The notes under the pieces are model-generated. The model was not told the DNA's origin and did not search any database. It worked only from the letters and a program-made list of their open reading frames with translations. The position numbers and the translations under genes were made by a program. From contig JADLHR010000195.1 in the NCBI GenBank assembly GCA_020848665.1, positions 1-8,791 of the forward strand: a stretch of DNA of 8,791 nt. Reading direction: 5' to 3'. Positions 1 through 5,363 of this stretch are shown here, piece after piece. Each line of letters starts with the position of its first letter. Positions within the stretch are counted from its first letter, which is position 1. Source of the DNA: Anaerolineae bacterium. GTDB taxonomy: Bacteria; Chloroflexota; Anaerolineae; Aggregatilineales; Aggregatilineaceae.

Positions 1-144
1 ACATTCGCCGGCACCGGCGACGGAACGCTGCACCGCCTGCGCGTAGCTGAGGAACCCGCCGGTTTCGCGGTGTACGGAAGCTGCGGCGATGACAGCCCCA
101 AAGAGGAAACAGTCTTCCGGCTGCTGGCATACGAGCGCGGCTGA
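1..144 (+). CDS. 3' end of an unidentified protein gene (partial)
   Basis: An open frame enters from the left edge and stops at TGA 142-144, giving the last 47 residues, which end in ...ETVFRLLAYERG. It has ordinary high-GC third-position use and no competing frame, so it is very probably the tail of a real gene. I do not recognise the family: the visible part is a short Gly-rich and acidic stretch with no catalytic motif. It runs convergently toward the response regulator on the opposite strand, with 18 bp between the two stop codons. A long inverted repeat spans that junction. The start and function cannot be determined from this window. Confidence 0.6.
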   Translation, partial: TFAGTGDGTLHRLRVAEEPAGFAVYGSCGDDSPKEETVFRLLAYERG

Positions 145-176
145 CAGGCGCCTGGCGGCGCGTTATGGCGTCTGTC
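143..176. repeat. Inverted repeat at a convergent gene junction, possible bidirectional terminator
   Basis: GACAGGCGCC (143-152) pairs with GGCGTCTGTC (167-176): ten base pairs including one G-T wobble, around a 14-base loop. It includes the stop codon ends of both flanking convergent genes (142-144 on plus; 163-165 on minus lies in the loop). No T-run follows on either strand, so it is not a textbook intrinsic terminator. It could still protect 3' ends or slow polymerase. Confidence 0.4.
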
Positions 177-927
177 CCATCGGGTCCTCGCCAGCAGGCT
201 TATCTTCGGCGCCGGTCTCGTCACTCAGCGCCGTGAAGCGCATGAAAGCGCGTTCCTGCGGACTCATACCCGGCGGATAGATCGTGTCGTCATAAGCTTC
301 GAGGATGCGGTAGCCCTCTTTGATATAGCTGCGAACGGTATGCGGGCTGAGGCCCATCTCGTCGGCGGCCAGCTCGGCGGACATGCCCTCGATAACGCAC
401 AGTTGCAGCGACTGGCGGATGCGGTCGGTCAGCTCCGGGTACTGGCGGCGCTCCGGCACGGTCGCCGAGCGGAACAGCCGCGACTCGAACTCGTCGTGCA
501 GAGCGTCCTTCACGCTGGCTGTCACCACGAAATCATGATCCTGCGCCCAGACGATCGCCCAGGCGATGTGAATCCGTACCTCGTCGCGCAGCAGGTACCC
601 ATCCGCGTTCGCCTGCGCCACGGCGCGCACTGTGCCCAGGTTTAGCCGACGGTCCAGCACGAGCGTCATCACGTGGGGGATCGTGTCTTCCAGCCGCTTG
701 ACCAGCCGCGCCAGGTCTTCGGGGGTTTCAGCGGCGTCGGCGTCGAGCAGGACCACGTCCGGCCACTCGATCTGCGGCGTGCGCTCGACGTACCGGAGCA
801 CCGACTCCAGCGTATCGGCCAGATGCACCACGCGCGTCCGGCGATCCCAGGCCAGATAGCTGTTGATCGCCTGCCGGGCGTAGTAGTCGGTATCGAGAAT
901 CAGCACTTTCAAGGTCTTGAACGTCAT
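163..927 (-). CDS. Response regulator, receiver domain plus LuxR/NarL-type helix-turn-helix
   Basis: This is a 254-residue cytoplasmic transcription regulator of a two-component system. An N-terminal receiver domain (about 6-125) has the acidic pair D12/D14, the likely phospho-acceptor D62 in DVVLLDAD, and T88. The usual invariant Lys is Arg here (GYLLRD, R114), a conservative but notable change. A DNA-binding helix-turn-helix follows at about 163-210 (AADEMGLSPHTVRSYIKEGY), typical of the NarL/FixJ class. The C-terminal 40 residues are an acidic, Pro-rich tail. The ATG is supported by AGGGAGA (935-941 on the complement), seven bases upstream. No histidine kinase lies nearby, so its partner is encoded elsewhere. 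It is divergent from a single-domain receiver protein and shares that intergenic control region. The family call is firm; target genes are unknown. Confidence 0.88.
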   Translation of the reverse strand: MTFKTLKVLILDTDYYARQAINSYLAWDRRTRVVHLADTLESVLRYVERTPQIEWPDVVLLDADAAETPEDLARLVKRLEDTIPHVMTLVLDRRLNLGTVRAVAQANADGYLLRDEVRIHIAWAIVWAQDHDFVVTASVKDALHDEFESRLFRSATVPERRQYPELTDRIRQSLQLCVIEGMSAELAADEMGLSPHTVRSYIKEGYRILEAYDDTIYPPGMSPQERAFMRFTALSDETGAEDKPAGEDPMGQTP

Positions 928-972
928 ACGTCCGTCTCCCTCGGCGATCAGTGGTAGGTCTGGCGAGCCTTT

Positions 973-1003
973 TTTATACCTTTTTCACGGTTTGTTATTT
1001 CAA
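973..1003 (-). promoter_or_regulatory. Probable sigma70-type promoter of the response regulator
   Basis: On the minus strand TTGAAA (998-1003) and TATAAA (973-978, preceded by GG) are separated by 19 bases. The -10 is strong, the spacing slightly long. It lies 46 bp upstream of the ATG at 927, in the only AT-rich patch between the two divergent regulators. Confidence 0.55.
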
Positions 1004-1026
1004 ATTTAATGCGCAGTCGTTACACT
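998..1026 (+). promoter_or_regulatory. Candidate promoter of the stand-alone receiver gene
   Basis: TTTCAA (998-1003), 17 bases, then TACACT (1021-1026). The -35 match is weak. The same TACACT hexamer is the -10 of two much better promoters in this window (2496-2501 and 8704-8709), which supports it. It shares its -35 bases with the promoter reading the other way, so the two may compete. Expected start of transcription is near 1033. Confidence 0.4.
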
Positions 1027-1037
1027 GGGCGAAGGTA

Positions 1038-1063
1038 TCCTCAAGGACACAATCCTTAAGGAC
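1038..1063 (+). promoter_or_regulatory. Leader hairpin that includes the ribosome binding site of the receiver gene
   Basis: Two direct copies, TCCTCAAGGAC (1038-1048) and TCCTTAAGGAC (1053-1063), are 15 bp apart. The second contains the perfect palindrome TCCTTAAGGA. In RNA, 1038-1047 pairs with 1053-1062 (nine pairs, one C-A mismatch) around the loop CACAA. The 3' arm carries AAGGA (1058-1062), the ribosome binding site for the GTG at 1070. The structure could therefore limit translation. Alternatively the repeated palindromes are a protein operator. Confidence 0.45.
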
Positions 1064-1069
1064 GTAAAC

Positions 1070-1474
1070 GTGACTGTACTCAGTGAGCCGCCACGAGTAA
1101 AAGGGCAGGTCGTCGTCTGCCTCGAAGACGATTATGATCTGGCGCTCTTGATTGAGATGTCGATCCGCGCGTGGACGCGCGCTTTTTACACCGCTTACGA
1201 TGGCATCCACGGATTGGACCTGATCCGCCAGGAGCAGCCCGATCTGGTTCTGCTCGATCTCAATCTGCCGGGGCTGAGCGGCCTGGAAGTGTTCGACTAT
1301 CTGCAAGCAGACCCGGCGCTGCGCCATATCCCGGTGATCGTGCTCTCGGCCAGCCGGCGCGAAATATCGGCCTCCCGCGCCCGTTATCCGCTGGAGCGCG
1401 CCGCCGCCTACCTGACCAAGCCCTTCTCGATAGGCGAGCTGCGCGACCTGCTGCGGGCTTATCTCATGTTCTGA
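1070..1474 (+). CDS. Single-domain response regulator (CheY-like receiver)
   Basis: This 134-residue protein consists almost entirely of a receiver domain with every signature residue present: acidic pocket E19/D20/D21, phospho-acceptor D63 in LLDLNLPGLSG, S93 in VLSAS and K117 in the LTKPF motif. It should be phosphorylatable. No output domain is attached, so it acts by binding a partner protein or as a relay step, as CheY and Spo0F do. The start is GTG at 1070, seven bases after AAGGA. No ATG lies nearby in frame. The ribosome site is in a predicted hairpin. The gene is divergent from a DNA-binding response regulator, and no kinase is visible. Its last 16 bp overlap the 3' end of the convergent DUF3891 gene. 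The family call is secure; the pathway is unknown. Confidence 0.9.
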   Translation: MTVLSEPPRVKGQVVVCLEDDYDLALLIEMSIRAWTRAFYTAYDGIHGLDLIRQEQPDLVLLDLNLPGLSGLEVFDYLQADPALRHIPVIVLSASRREISASRARYPLERAAAYLTKPFSIGELRDLLRAYLMF

Positions 1475-2277
1475 GCCGGACGCTCGCCTTCCGCGCCAAG
1501 CGGCTCGACCTCAAACATCAGCGGCCTGTACGCCGTGTCGTTCAGGCGGGCGCGCAGGATCTCGGTCGATGCGAACGGCGCGCCGACAACCTGACGCGCG
1601 TCAATCCAGATCGCTAGCGGCGCGTCAAGCGGGAAGGGATCGAGCGCGAGACTGCGCGGCCCGCTGGCCGCCAGCCGCAGGATCGCCCGGTTGTGTTCGG
1701 AGAGCGGCACATCTTCCAGCGTTTGCTCGAACACCGACCCCATGCACAGCAGCAGCGAGAGATAGTCCCACACCTGGAGCAGGCGCAGGTTGTGCGCCAG
1801 GTGCTCCGGCTGGACCGCCAGCCCATACCGCGCGTGCGGCTTCAGCGCGGCAATCAGGCCCGCTTCCCAGGCGCGGCGTTCGTCCAGGAATTCGTGGATG
1901 TGGGCTTTCTGCGCCGGAAGATCATCCACGTAGCGCAGACGCTGATCGTAGAGCGCGGAGCAGTGCAGACTGGCAAGCAGCGCGGCGTAGCGGTTCTGCG
2001 CAAACACCAGCGCGATACTTGCGCGCCAGATCGTCAGGTGCTCCTCCAGCGCCCACTCGGTGAACGTCGCGGGCTGCCCGTAGCGGTTGATAGTCGGGCG
2101 CTCTTCCGCCCCGAACCAGCCGTTATCATGGGCGAAGGCGGCGATCAGCACCTCCTCGCGGGGGAATATTCGCAGCGAGCCATCCCCGACCCAATGCTGA
2201 GCGATCTGCCCGGAGACATAGGCGTGCGCTGCCTGGTGGATTAGCCATGTGACCTCAGATTCATCGCGGCGAATCAT
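1459..2277 (-). CDS. DUF3891 family protein
   Basis: This is a 272-residue soluble protein. The N-terminus (MIRRDESEVTWLIHQAAHAY, then SGQIAQHW) and the segment with AAFAHDNGWFGAEE followed by YGQPATFTE resemble the DUF3891 family, which has no assigned reaction. The H-D pair in AFAHDNGW recalls metal-binding HD-type helical proteins, but that is only suggestive. I chose the ATG at 2277 because the family begins at this MIRR-like motif. An in-frame upstream ATG at 2406 would add 43 Arg-rich residues translated through hairpin sequence, which looks non-coding. A purine-rich GGGAGGGA lies about 11 bases upstream. The gene ends inside the convergent receiver gene (16-bp overlap). It has a long structured leader and shares a divergent region with the glycosyltransferase. 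Confidence 0.75.
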   Translation of the reverse strand: MIRRDESEVTWLIHQAAHAYVSGQIAQHWVGDGSLRIFPREEVLIAAFAHDNGWFGAEERPTINRYGQPATFTEWALEEHLTIWRASIALVFAQNRYAALLASLHCSALYDQRLRYVDDLPAQKAHIHEFLDERRAWEAGLIAALKPHARYGLAVQPEHLAHNLRLLQVWDYLSLLLCMGSVFEQTLEDVPLSEHNRAILRLAASGPRSLALDPFPLDAPLAIWIDARQVVGAPFASTEILRARLNDTAYRPLMFEVEPLGAEGERPAQNMR

Positions 2278-2288
2278 TTGGATACGGT

Positions 2289-2332
2289 CCCTCCCTCTGC
2301 TGTCGTGAGACAGCAGACTGCGCCTCCCTCCG
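2289..2332 (-). promoter_or_regulatory. 5' leader hairpin of the DUF3891 gene flanked by GGAGGG copies
   Basis: A perfect 9-bp inverted repeat (2296-2304 with 2309-2317, arms TCTGCTGTC/GACAGCAGA, four-base loop) sits just upstream of the DUF3891 start. On the minus strand it is bracketed by two Shine-Dalgarno-like purine runs, GGAGGGAGG upstream (about 2323-2331) and GGGAGGG downstream (about 2289-2295). A second, weaker hairpin is 2342-2346 with 2352-2356 (GCCCG/CGGGC). There is no T-run, so it is not a simple terminator. It matches no riboswitch class that I can recognise. Confidence 0.45.
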
Positions 2333-2419
2333 GCGTGGCCTGCCCGCTGTTCGGGCCTGAGCCGGCGTCTCCTGGTTGTGCGGGACGTGGCTCCGATCTC
2401 CGTCACGCGCCAGCCCGCA

Positions 2420-2428
2420 AGTTTACCA
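2420..2428 (-). promoter_or_regulatory. Candidate extended -10 promoter for the DUF3891 gene
   Basis: On the minus strand the sequence reads TGGTAAACT, fitting TGnTAnnnT (an extended -10). No good -35 is seen. If used, the transcript would carry a leader of roughly 135 bases before the ATG at 2277, including both hairpins noted in that region. Confidence 0.3.
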
Positions 2429-2471
2429 AATAATCGACGCGAACAGCCACCGAGCGCCAGCCCCCGATGGC

Positions 2472-2501
2472 TTGACGCTTCTTCCGCCGACCTGCTACAC
2501 T
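2472..2501 (+). promoter_or_regulatory. Promoter of the glycosyltransferase-SUKH pair
   Basis: TTGACG (2472-2477), 18 bases, then TACACT (2496-2501), preceded by TGC as in an extended -10. Transcription should start near 2508, giving a leader of about 24 bases. GAGGAAG (2518-2524) follows as ribosome site seven bases before the ATG at 2532. Confidence 0.7.
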
Positions 2502-2531
2502 GTCGGGCACATTCGACGAGGAAGCCTGATC

Positions 2532-3815
2532 ATGCCCAAGCCTCATGTGCTGATGCTGACGCCCTATGTGCCCTATCCGCCGACCAGCGGCGGGCGCAGC
2601 CGCACATACAACCTGATCCAGCATCTCAGCGCGCATTATACGATCACGCTGGTATGCTTTGCACGGCCTGAGGAAATGGTGTTCGATCTGACGCCGCTGG
2701 AGGCGTGGTGCGAGCTGGTGATCGTGCCACGTGCGCCCAGCCCCAGCACGCTGCGCGCCGCGCTGCTCAGCCTGACCTCGCTGAAGCCGGTGACGGTGCG
2801 GTTGTACCACACCCCCGCGATGGAAGCGACGATCGCGCGGCTGCTGGCCGAACGGGAGATTGACCTGATCCACGTCGAGTCGTTCTATATGCTGCCGAAC
2901 CTGCCGGTCCAGCCGGAGGTCCCCGTGCTGCTCTCGGAGCCGGCGATCGAGTATGTCGCCTGGGGACGCCACGCCCGCGTCGCGCAGCCCTGGTACGCCC
3001 GCCCCGGCGTTGCGCTCGAAGCGCTGAAAATGCGCCTGTGGGAGCCGCGCGCGTGGTCCGAGGCGACCGTTGTCGGCACGATGTCCGGCGTAGACACGGC
3101 AGTTATTCACCGTGCGACACCGGGCGTGCTGACCGTGCCCGCGCCTAACGGCGTCGATGTGCAGTACTTCACGCCGGACAACGCTATTCCCCGCGAACCA
3201 CTGATGGCGGTCTATCTCGGCGATTACAAGTACTTCCCCAACGCTGACGCGGTGCTGTACTTCGCGCAGGAGATTCTGCCGCGTGTGCGCCGTCGCCAGC
3301 CGGAGTTTCAGTTCACTGTGATCGGCAAGGACCCGACGCCGGAGATGCGCGCGCTGCACGACGACCCCGCGTCGGGCGTCACGCTGACCGGGCTGGTGGA
3401 CGACACGCGGCCTTATTTGCAGCGCGCCGCGATGTTCGTCTGCCCGCTGCGCAGCGGCAGCGGCACGCGCTTCAAGCTGATGGAGGCGCTGGCGTGCGGC
3501 TGCCCGGTGATCAGCACGACCATCGGGGCCGAGGGGCTGGATGCGACCGAAGGCGAGCACATGCTGCTGCGTGACACGCCGCAGGCGTTCGCCGACGCGA
3601 TCCTGGCGCTGATCGACGACCCGGCGCGCGCGGCGGCGATTGGGCGCGCCGGGCGAGAGTGGGTGATCGCCAACCACGCCTGGACGCGCAGCGCCGCCTT
3701 GCTGCACATCGCCTACGAGAAGCTGATCGGCCACGAAGACCCGACCCTCCGCCGCACCAGGCAGGAAGCAGGCGCCGCACTTGCCGCGCCCGGCAGCGAG
3801 CAGCGCGGGCCATGA
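2532..3815 (+). CDS. Family 4 glycosyltransferase (GT-B fold)
   Basis: This 427-residue cytoplasmic or membrane-peripheral enzyme is predicted to move a sugar from an activated donor to a glycan or lipid acceptor. The N-terminal acceptor half begins LMLTPYVPYPPTSGGRSRTYN, the glycine-rich first loop of GT4 enzymes. The C-terminal donor half holds PNGVD (205-209), the VYLGDYKYFPNADA strand-loop (227-240) and GSGTRFKLMEALACGCPVIS (309-328), with E318 at the donor-site Glu position. The first Glu of the classical EX7E pair is Ser310. This layout resembles the EpsH/PEP-CTERM-associated sugar transferase subgroup. The start at 2532 is chosen over an upstream in-frame ATG (2376) because the promoter and GAGGAAG sit between them and homology begins at MPKPHVLML. 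It overlaps the SUKH gene by ATGA. Donor and product are unknown. Confidence 0.88.
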   Translation: MPKPHVLMLTPYVPYPPTSGGRSRTYNLIQHLSAHYTITLVCFARPEEMVFDLTPLEAWCELVIVPRAPSPSTLRAALLSLTSLKPVTVRLYHTPAMEATIARLLAEREIDLIHVESFYMLPNLPVQPEVPVLLSEPAIEYVAWGRHARVAQPWYARPGVALEALKMRLWEPRAWSEATVVGTMSGVDTAVIHRATPGVLTVPAPNGVDVQYFTPDNAIPREPLMAVYLGDYKYFPNADAVLYFAQEILPRVRRRQPEFQFTVIGKDPTPEMRALHDDPASGVTLTGLVDDTRPYLQRAAMFVCPLRSGSGTRFKLMEALACGCPVISTTIGAEGLDATEGEHMLLRDTPQAFADAILALIDDPARAAAIGRAGREWVIANHAWTRSAALLHIAYEKLIGHEDPTLRRTRQEAGAALAAPGSEQRGP

Positions 3816-4438
3816 CCGATCCGGCCCGTGCCGCCGCGCCGTTCGACGCGCTGGTCCAGCTTCTGATCGAGCAGAAGATCGCCACGCCTGCCACCATCCA
3901 GGGCTGCTCTGAGGACGAGCTACGCGCGCTGGAAGCCCATCATGGGCGCCCGCTGCCGCGCGCCTATCGTGAGTTCCTGCGGGCGATGGGCCGTGAGATG
4001 GGCGAGCTGTTCGCCGACAGCGAGATCCGCTGCGGACCACACCTGCTCACGCAGCGCACCAGCGCCGAAGCCATGCTGCGCGCCGGTGGCGTCCAGGCGC
4101 CGCTGCCGGATGACGCGATTGTCTTCGCCGGGCACAGCGCCGACGCCTTCGACTTTTTCCTCAGCGGCGAGGGCGACGATCCGCCCGTCTACCAGTATCT
4201 GGCCGGGGGCCCATCGTGGCAGCGGATCGCCCACAGCTTCACCGGCTATCTGAAAAGCGCCGTCGCCGATCACCTTGCGATTGTGCACGGCTGGGCGTCG
4301 GAGGAGGCGGTCGCGGCGCGCGCGGCAGCAGAGCCGGGCAGCAGCGCCGTGTTCTGGACGCTGCTGATCCTGCTGATCGCGCTGTTCTTCGCGATCGCGA
4401 TGTTCGGCGACCAGATCAGCCGCGCGCTGTTTGACTGA
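3812..4438 (+). CDS. SMI1/KNR4 (SUKH) family protein with a C-terminal membrane anchor
   Basis: This is a 208-residue protein. Residues about 32-155 look like a SUKH domain: an amphipathic start ELRALEAHHGRPLPRAYREF (36-55), the typical E-x-G-LP-x-x-Y-x-x-FL pattern, then FDFFLSGEGDDPPVYQYLAG (113-132) and W136...F143-YL, matching the strand-rich end of the fold. After a short Ala/Glu linker, residues 179-198 (AVFWTLLILLIALFFAIAMF) form one transmembrane helix with nine residues outside it, i.e. a tail anchor with the SUKH domain probably in the cytoplasm. SUKH proteins include bacterial toxin-immunity proteins and general protein-binding scaffolds. No toxin gene is visible here, so an immunity role is not supported. 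The start codon overlaps the glycosyltransferase stop (ATGA 3812-3815), indicating translational coupling and perhaps a shared role at the membrane. Confidence 0.72.
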   Translation: MTDPARAAAPFDALVQLLIEQKIATPATIQGCSEDELRALEAHHGRPLPRAYREFLRAMGREMGELFADSEIRCGPHLLTQRTSAEAMLRAGGVQAPLPDDAIVFAGHSADAFDFFLSGEGDDPPVYQYLAGGPSWQRIAHSFTGYLKSAVADHLAIVHGWASEEAVAARAAAEPGSSAVFWTLLILLIALFFAIAMFGDQISRALFD

Positions 4439-4642
4439 CGCCTCGCCCCTATTTCATAAATAATTCACACCAATAACGCGCCAAACCGTGTAAGATTCGG
4501 TTGGCTGTGATGATTAAGCAGGCCGGCTCAATCGGGCCGGCCGTGTGGGGTTCGACAGTTCAAGCGGGTTCAGAGGCTGGTGCTCAGCGGCGTGCACGGG
4601 CGCTCGCGCCAGCCGCCAGGGGGGGGGCTGAAGACCAGCCCG

Positions 4643-4681
4643 CACAATCAGGGTCGCTCCGGCGACCCGATTGTGTTTTCT
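4643..4681 (+). terminator. Strong rho-independent terminator
   Basis: CACAATC-A-GGGTCGC (4643-4657) pairs with GCGACCC-GATTGTG (4662-4675): fourteen base pairs with a single bulged A, four-base loop TCCG, followed by TTTTCT (4676-4681). The T-run gives it plus-strand polarity. It ends either the glycosyltransferase-SUKH transcript or a separate small RNA. Confidence 0.85.
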
Positions 4682-4683
4682 GG

Positions 4684-4697
4684 GCCGGAATTCCGGC
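4684..4697. repeat. Perfect 14-bp palindrome next to the minus-strand gene stop
   Basis: GCCGGAATTCCGGC is fully self-complementary and abuts the stop codon (4698-4700 on the complement) of the membrane protein gene. It has no loop or T-run, so it is more like a protein site, or part of the 3' end structure, than a terminator. Confidence 0.35.
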
Positions 4698-5246
4698 TCA
4701 GGCGCGGGGGAGATTCCGGCGGATTGCGCCCAACAGCGCGGCGTAGTCGCGGTGGCTGTGCGTCGCAACCCCGAACGCGCGCCGCACGCCCAGCCCGGCC
4801 ATCAGCCCGACAATCGCGTACATCGGCGGCAGCGCGCCCGCAACCGTAATCAGATGCCCGTCACGCGCGCGATCCCAGCGCGTGCGCTGGCCCCGCTGGA
4901 TCAGCGTGTGATCATGCAGGCCGGCCAGCGCGCTCCACGTCACCCAGCTTCCGCGCCAGAGCAACGGTTTCAGCCATAGCCCCTGCTCGTAGACGGTGAC
5001 CTGCGGATGCAGCACGCTCAGCAGCAGCAACGGCGCGGCCAGCGTCGCCAGGAAGATCGCCGCCAGCGGCAGCAGCGGCAGCCGATAGCCGATCGCCAGC
5101 GCCAGCAAGCCCACCACGCCAGCCACGATCCCCAACAGCCCGGCGGCGATCAGCCAGCCGGTGACGCGGCGCAGTCCCGGCTGCGGGTGCGGATGGTCCG
5201 ACAGCCGCGCGCCCATTTCGGATGATGGCTCAGGTGGAGGAGTCAC
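4698..5246 (-). CDS. Two-helix membrane protein with a C-terminal PH-like/DUF6585-like region
   Basis: This is a 182-residue predicted inner-membrane protein. A Pro-rich N-terminal tail (1-25) precedes two adjacent hydrophobic helices at about 31-53 and 56-79. The rest (80-182) looks like a small beta-rich domain: VTVYEQGLWLKPLLWRGSW, then VTWSALAGLHDHTL, and a closing helix HRDYAALLGAIRRNL. The 'YEQGLW...W..L' pattern resembles bacterial PH-like domains (DUF6585 type) in which a strand pair follows a membrane hairpin; I hold this loosely. The start is GTG at 5246, six bases after AGGAAG. An internal ATG (5216) would remove the first ten residues and is less supported. It is divergent from the TrmA/RlmD-like gene and convergent with the SUKH operon. 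Function unknown. Confidence 0.65.
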   Translation of the reverse strand: MTPPPEPSSEMGARLSDHPHPQPGLRRVTGWLIAAGLLGIVAGVVGLLALAIGYRLPLLPLAAIFLATLAAPLLLLSVLHPQVTVYEQGLWLKPLLWRGSWVTWSALAGLHDHTLIQRGQRTRWDRARDGHLITVAGALPPMYAIVGLMAGLGVRRAFGVATHSHRDYAALLGAIRRNLPRA

Positions 5247-5311
5247 GTCAGGCTTCCTGTCGTTGCACGCTTGCGCTGTTCCCGGCTGTTCTTCGCCGCT
5301 TTTCGCCGCTC

Positions 5312-5317
5312 ATTATA
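5312..5317 (-). promoter_or_regulatory. Candidate -10 for the minus-strand membrane protein
   Basis: A perfect TATAAT reads on the minus strand, about 66 bp upstream of the GTG start. No convincing -35 lies 16-18 bases further up. It is only three bases from the plus-strand TATACT of the divergent gene. Confidence 0.4.
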
Positions 5318-5320
5318 CGC

Positions 5321-5326
5321 TATACT
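5321..5326 (+). promoter_or_regulatory. Candidate -10 for the TrmA/RlmD-like gene
   Basis: TATACT lies 38 bp upstream of the GTG start at 5364. The expected -35 zone (about 5297-5304) is only CTTTTC-like and weak. The position suits a short leader containing AAGGAG (5353-5358). Confidence 0.45.
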
Positions 5327-5363
5327 TGCCCCACTGACCCGGCTGAGCGCGCAAGGAGACGCC

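Larger units (their letters stand above)
4439..4697 (+). ncRNA. Candidate structured RNA or structured 3' UTR (identity unknown)
   Basis: No gene fits this 259-bp gap, but the plus strand is full of pairing elements: GGCCGGC/GCCGGCC (4521-4527 with 4536-4542), a closing stem GTGTGGG/CCCGCAC (4543-4549 with 4639-4645), TTCAG/CTGAA (4569-4573 with 4628-4632), and a long arm GGCTGGTGC/GCGCCAGCC (4575-4583 with 4606-4614) capped by AGCG/CGCT. A terminator follows at 4643-4681. A possible -10, TAAGAT (4491-4496), lies upstream, with TTCACA (4464-4469) too far away for a good -35. The closed stem, open middle and long apical arm loosely recall 6S RNA. I do not see signature motifs of SRP RNA, tmRNA or RNase P RNA. 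It may instead be the 3' UTR of the SUKH message. Confidence 0.4.

Noticed and set aside
1693..2244. A 183-codon plus-strand frame opposite DUF3891
   Set aside because: It is a shadow of the DUF3891 gene; no start signal and no family resemblance.
2403..4040. A 545-codon open frame on the minus strand opposite the glycosyltransferase
   Set aside because: It is low-complexity, Arg/Gly/Ala/His-rich, and lies opposite a well-supported GT4 gene with promoter and ribosome site.
3812..4438. Toxin-immunity locus based on the SUKH domain
   Set aside because: No toxin, nuclease or secretion-system gene is adjacent; the partner is a glycosyltransferase, so an immunity role is unsupported.
4543..4570. 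A GGTTCGAC-like segment suggesting tRNA or tmRNA
   Set aside because: No acceptor stem, anticodon arm or CCA-side pairing can be built around it, and no tmRNA tag frame is seen.
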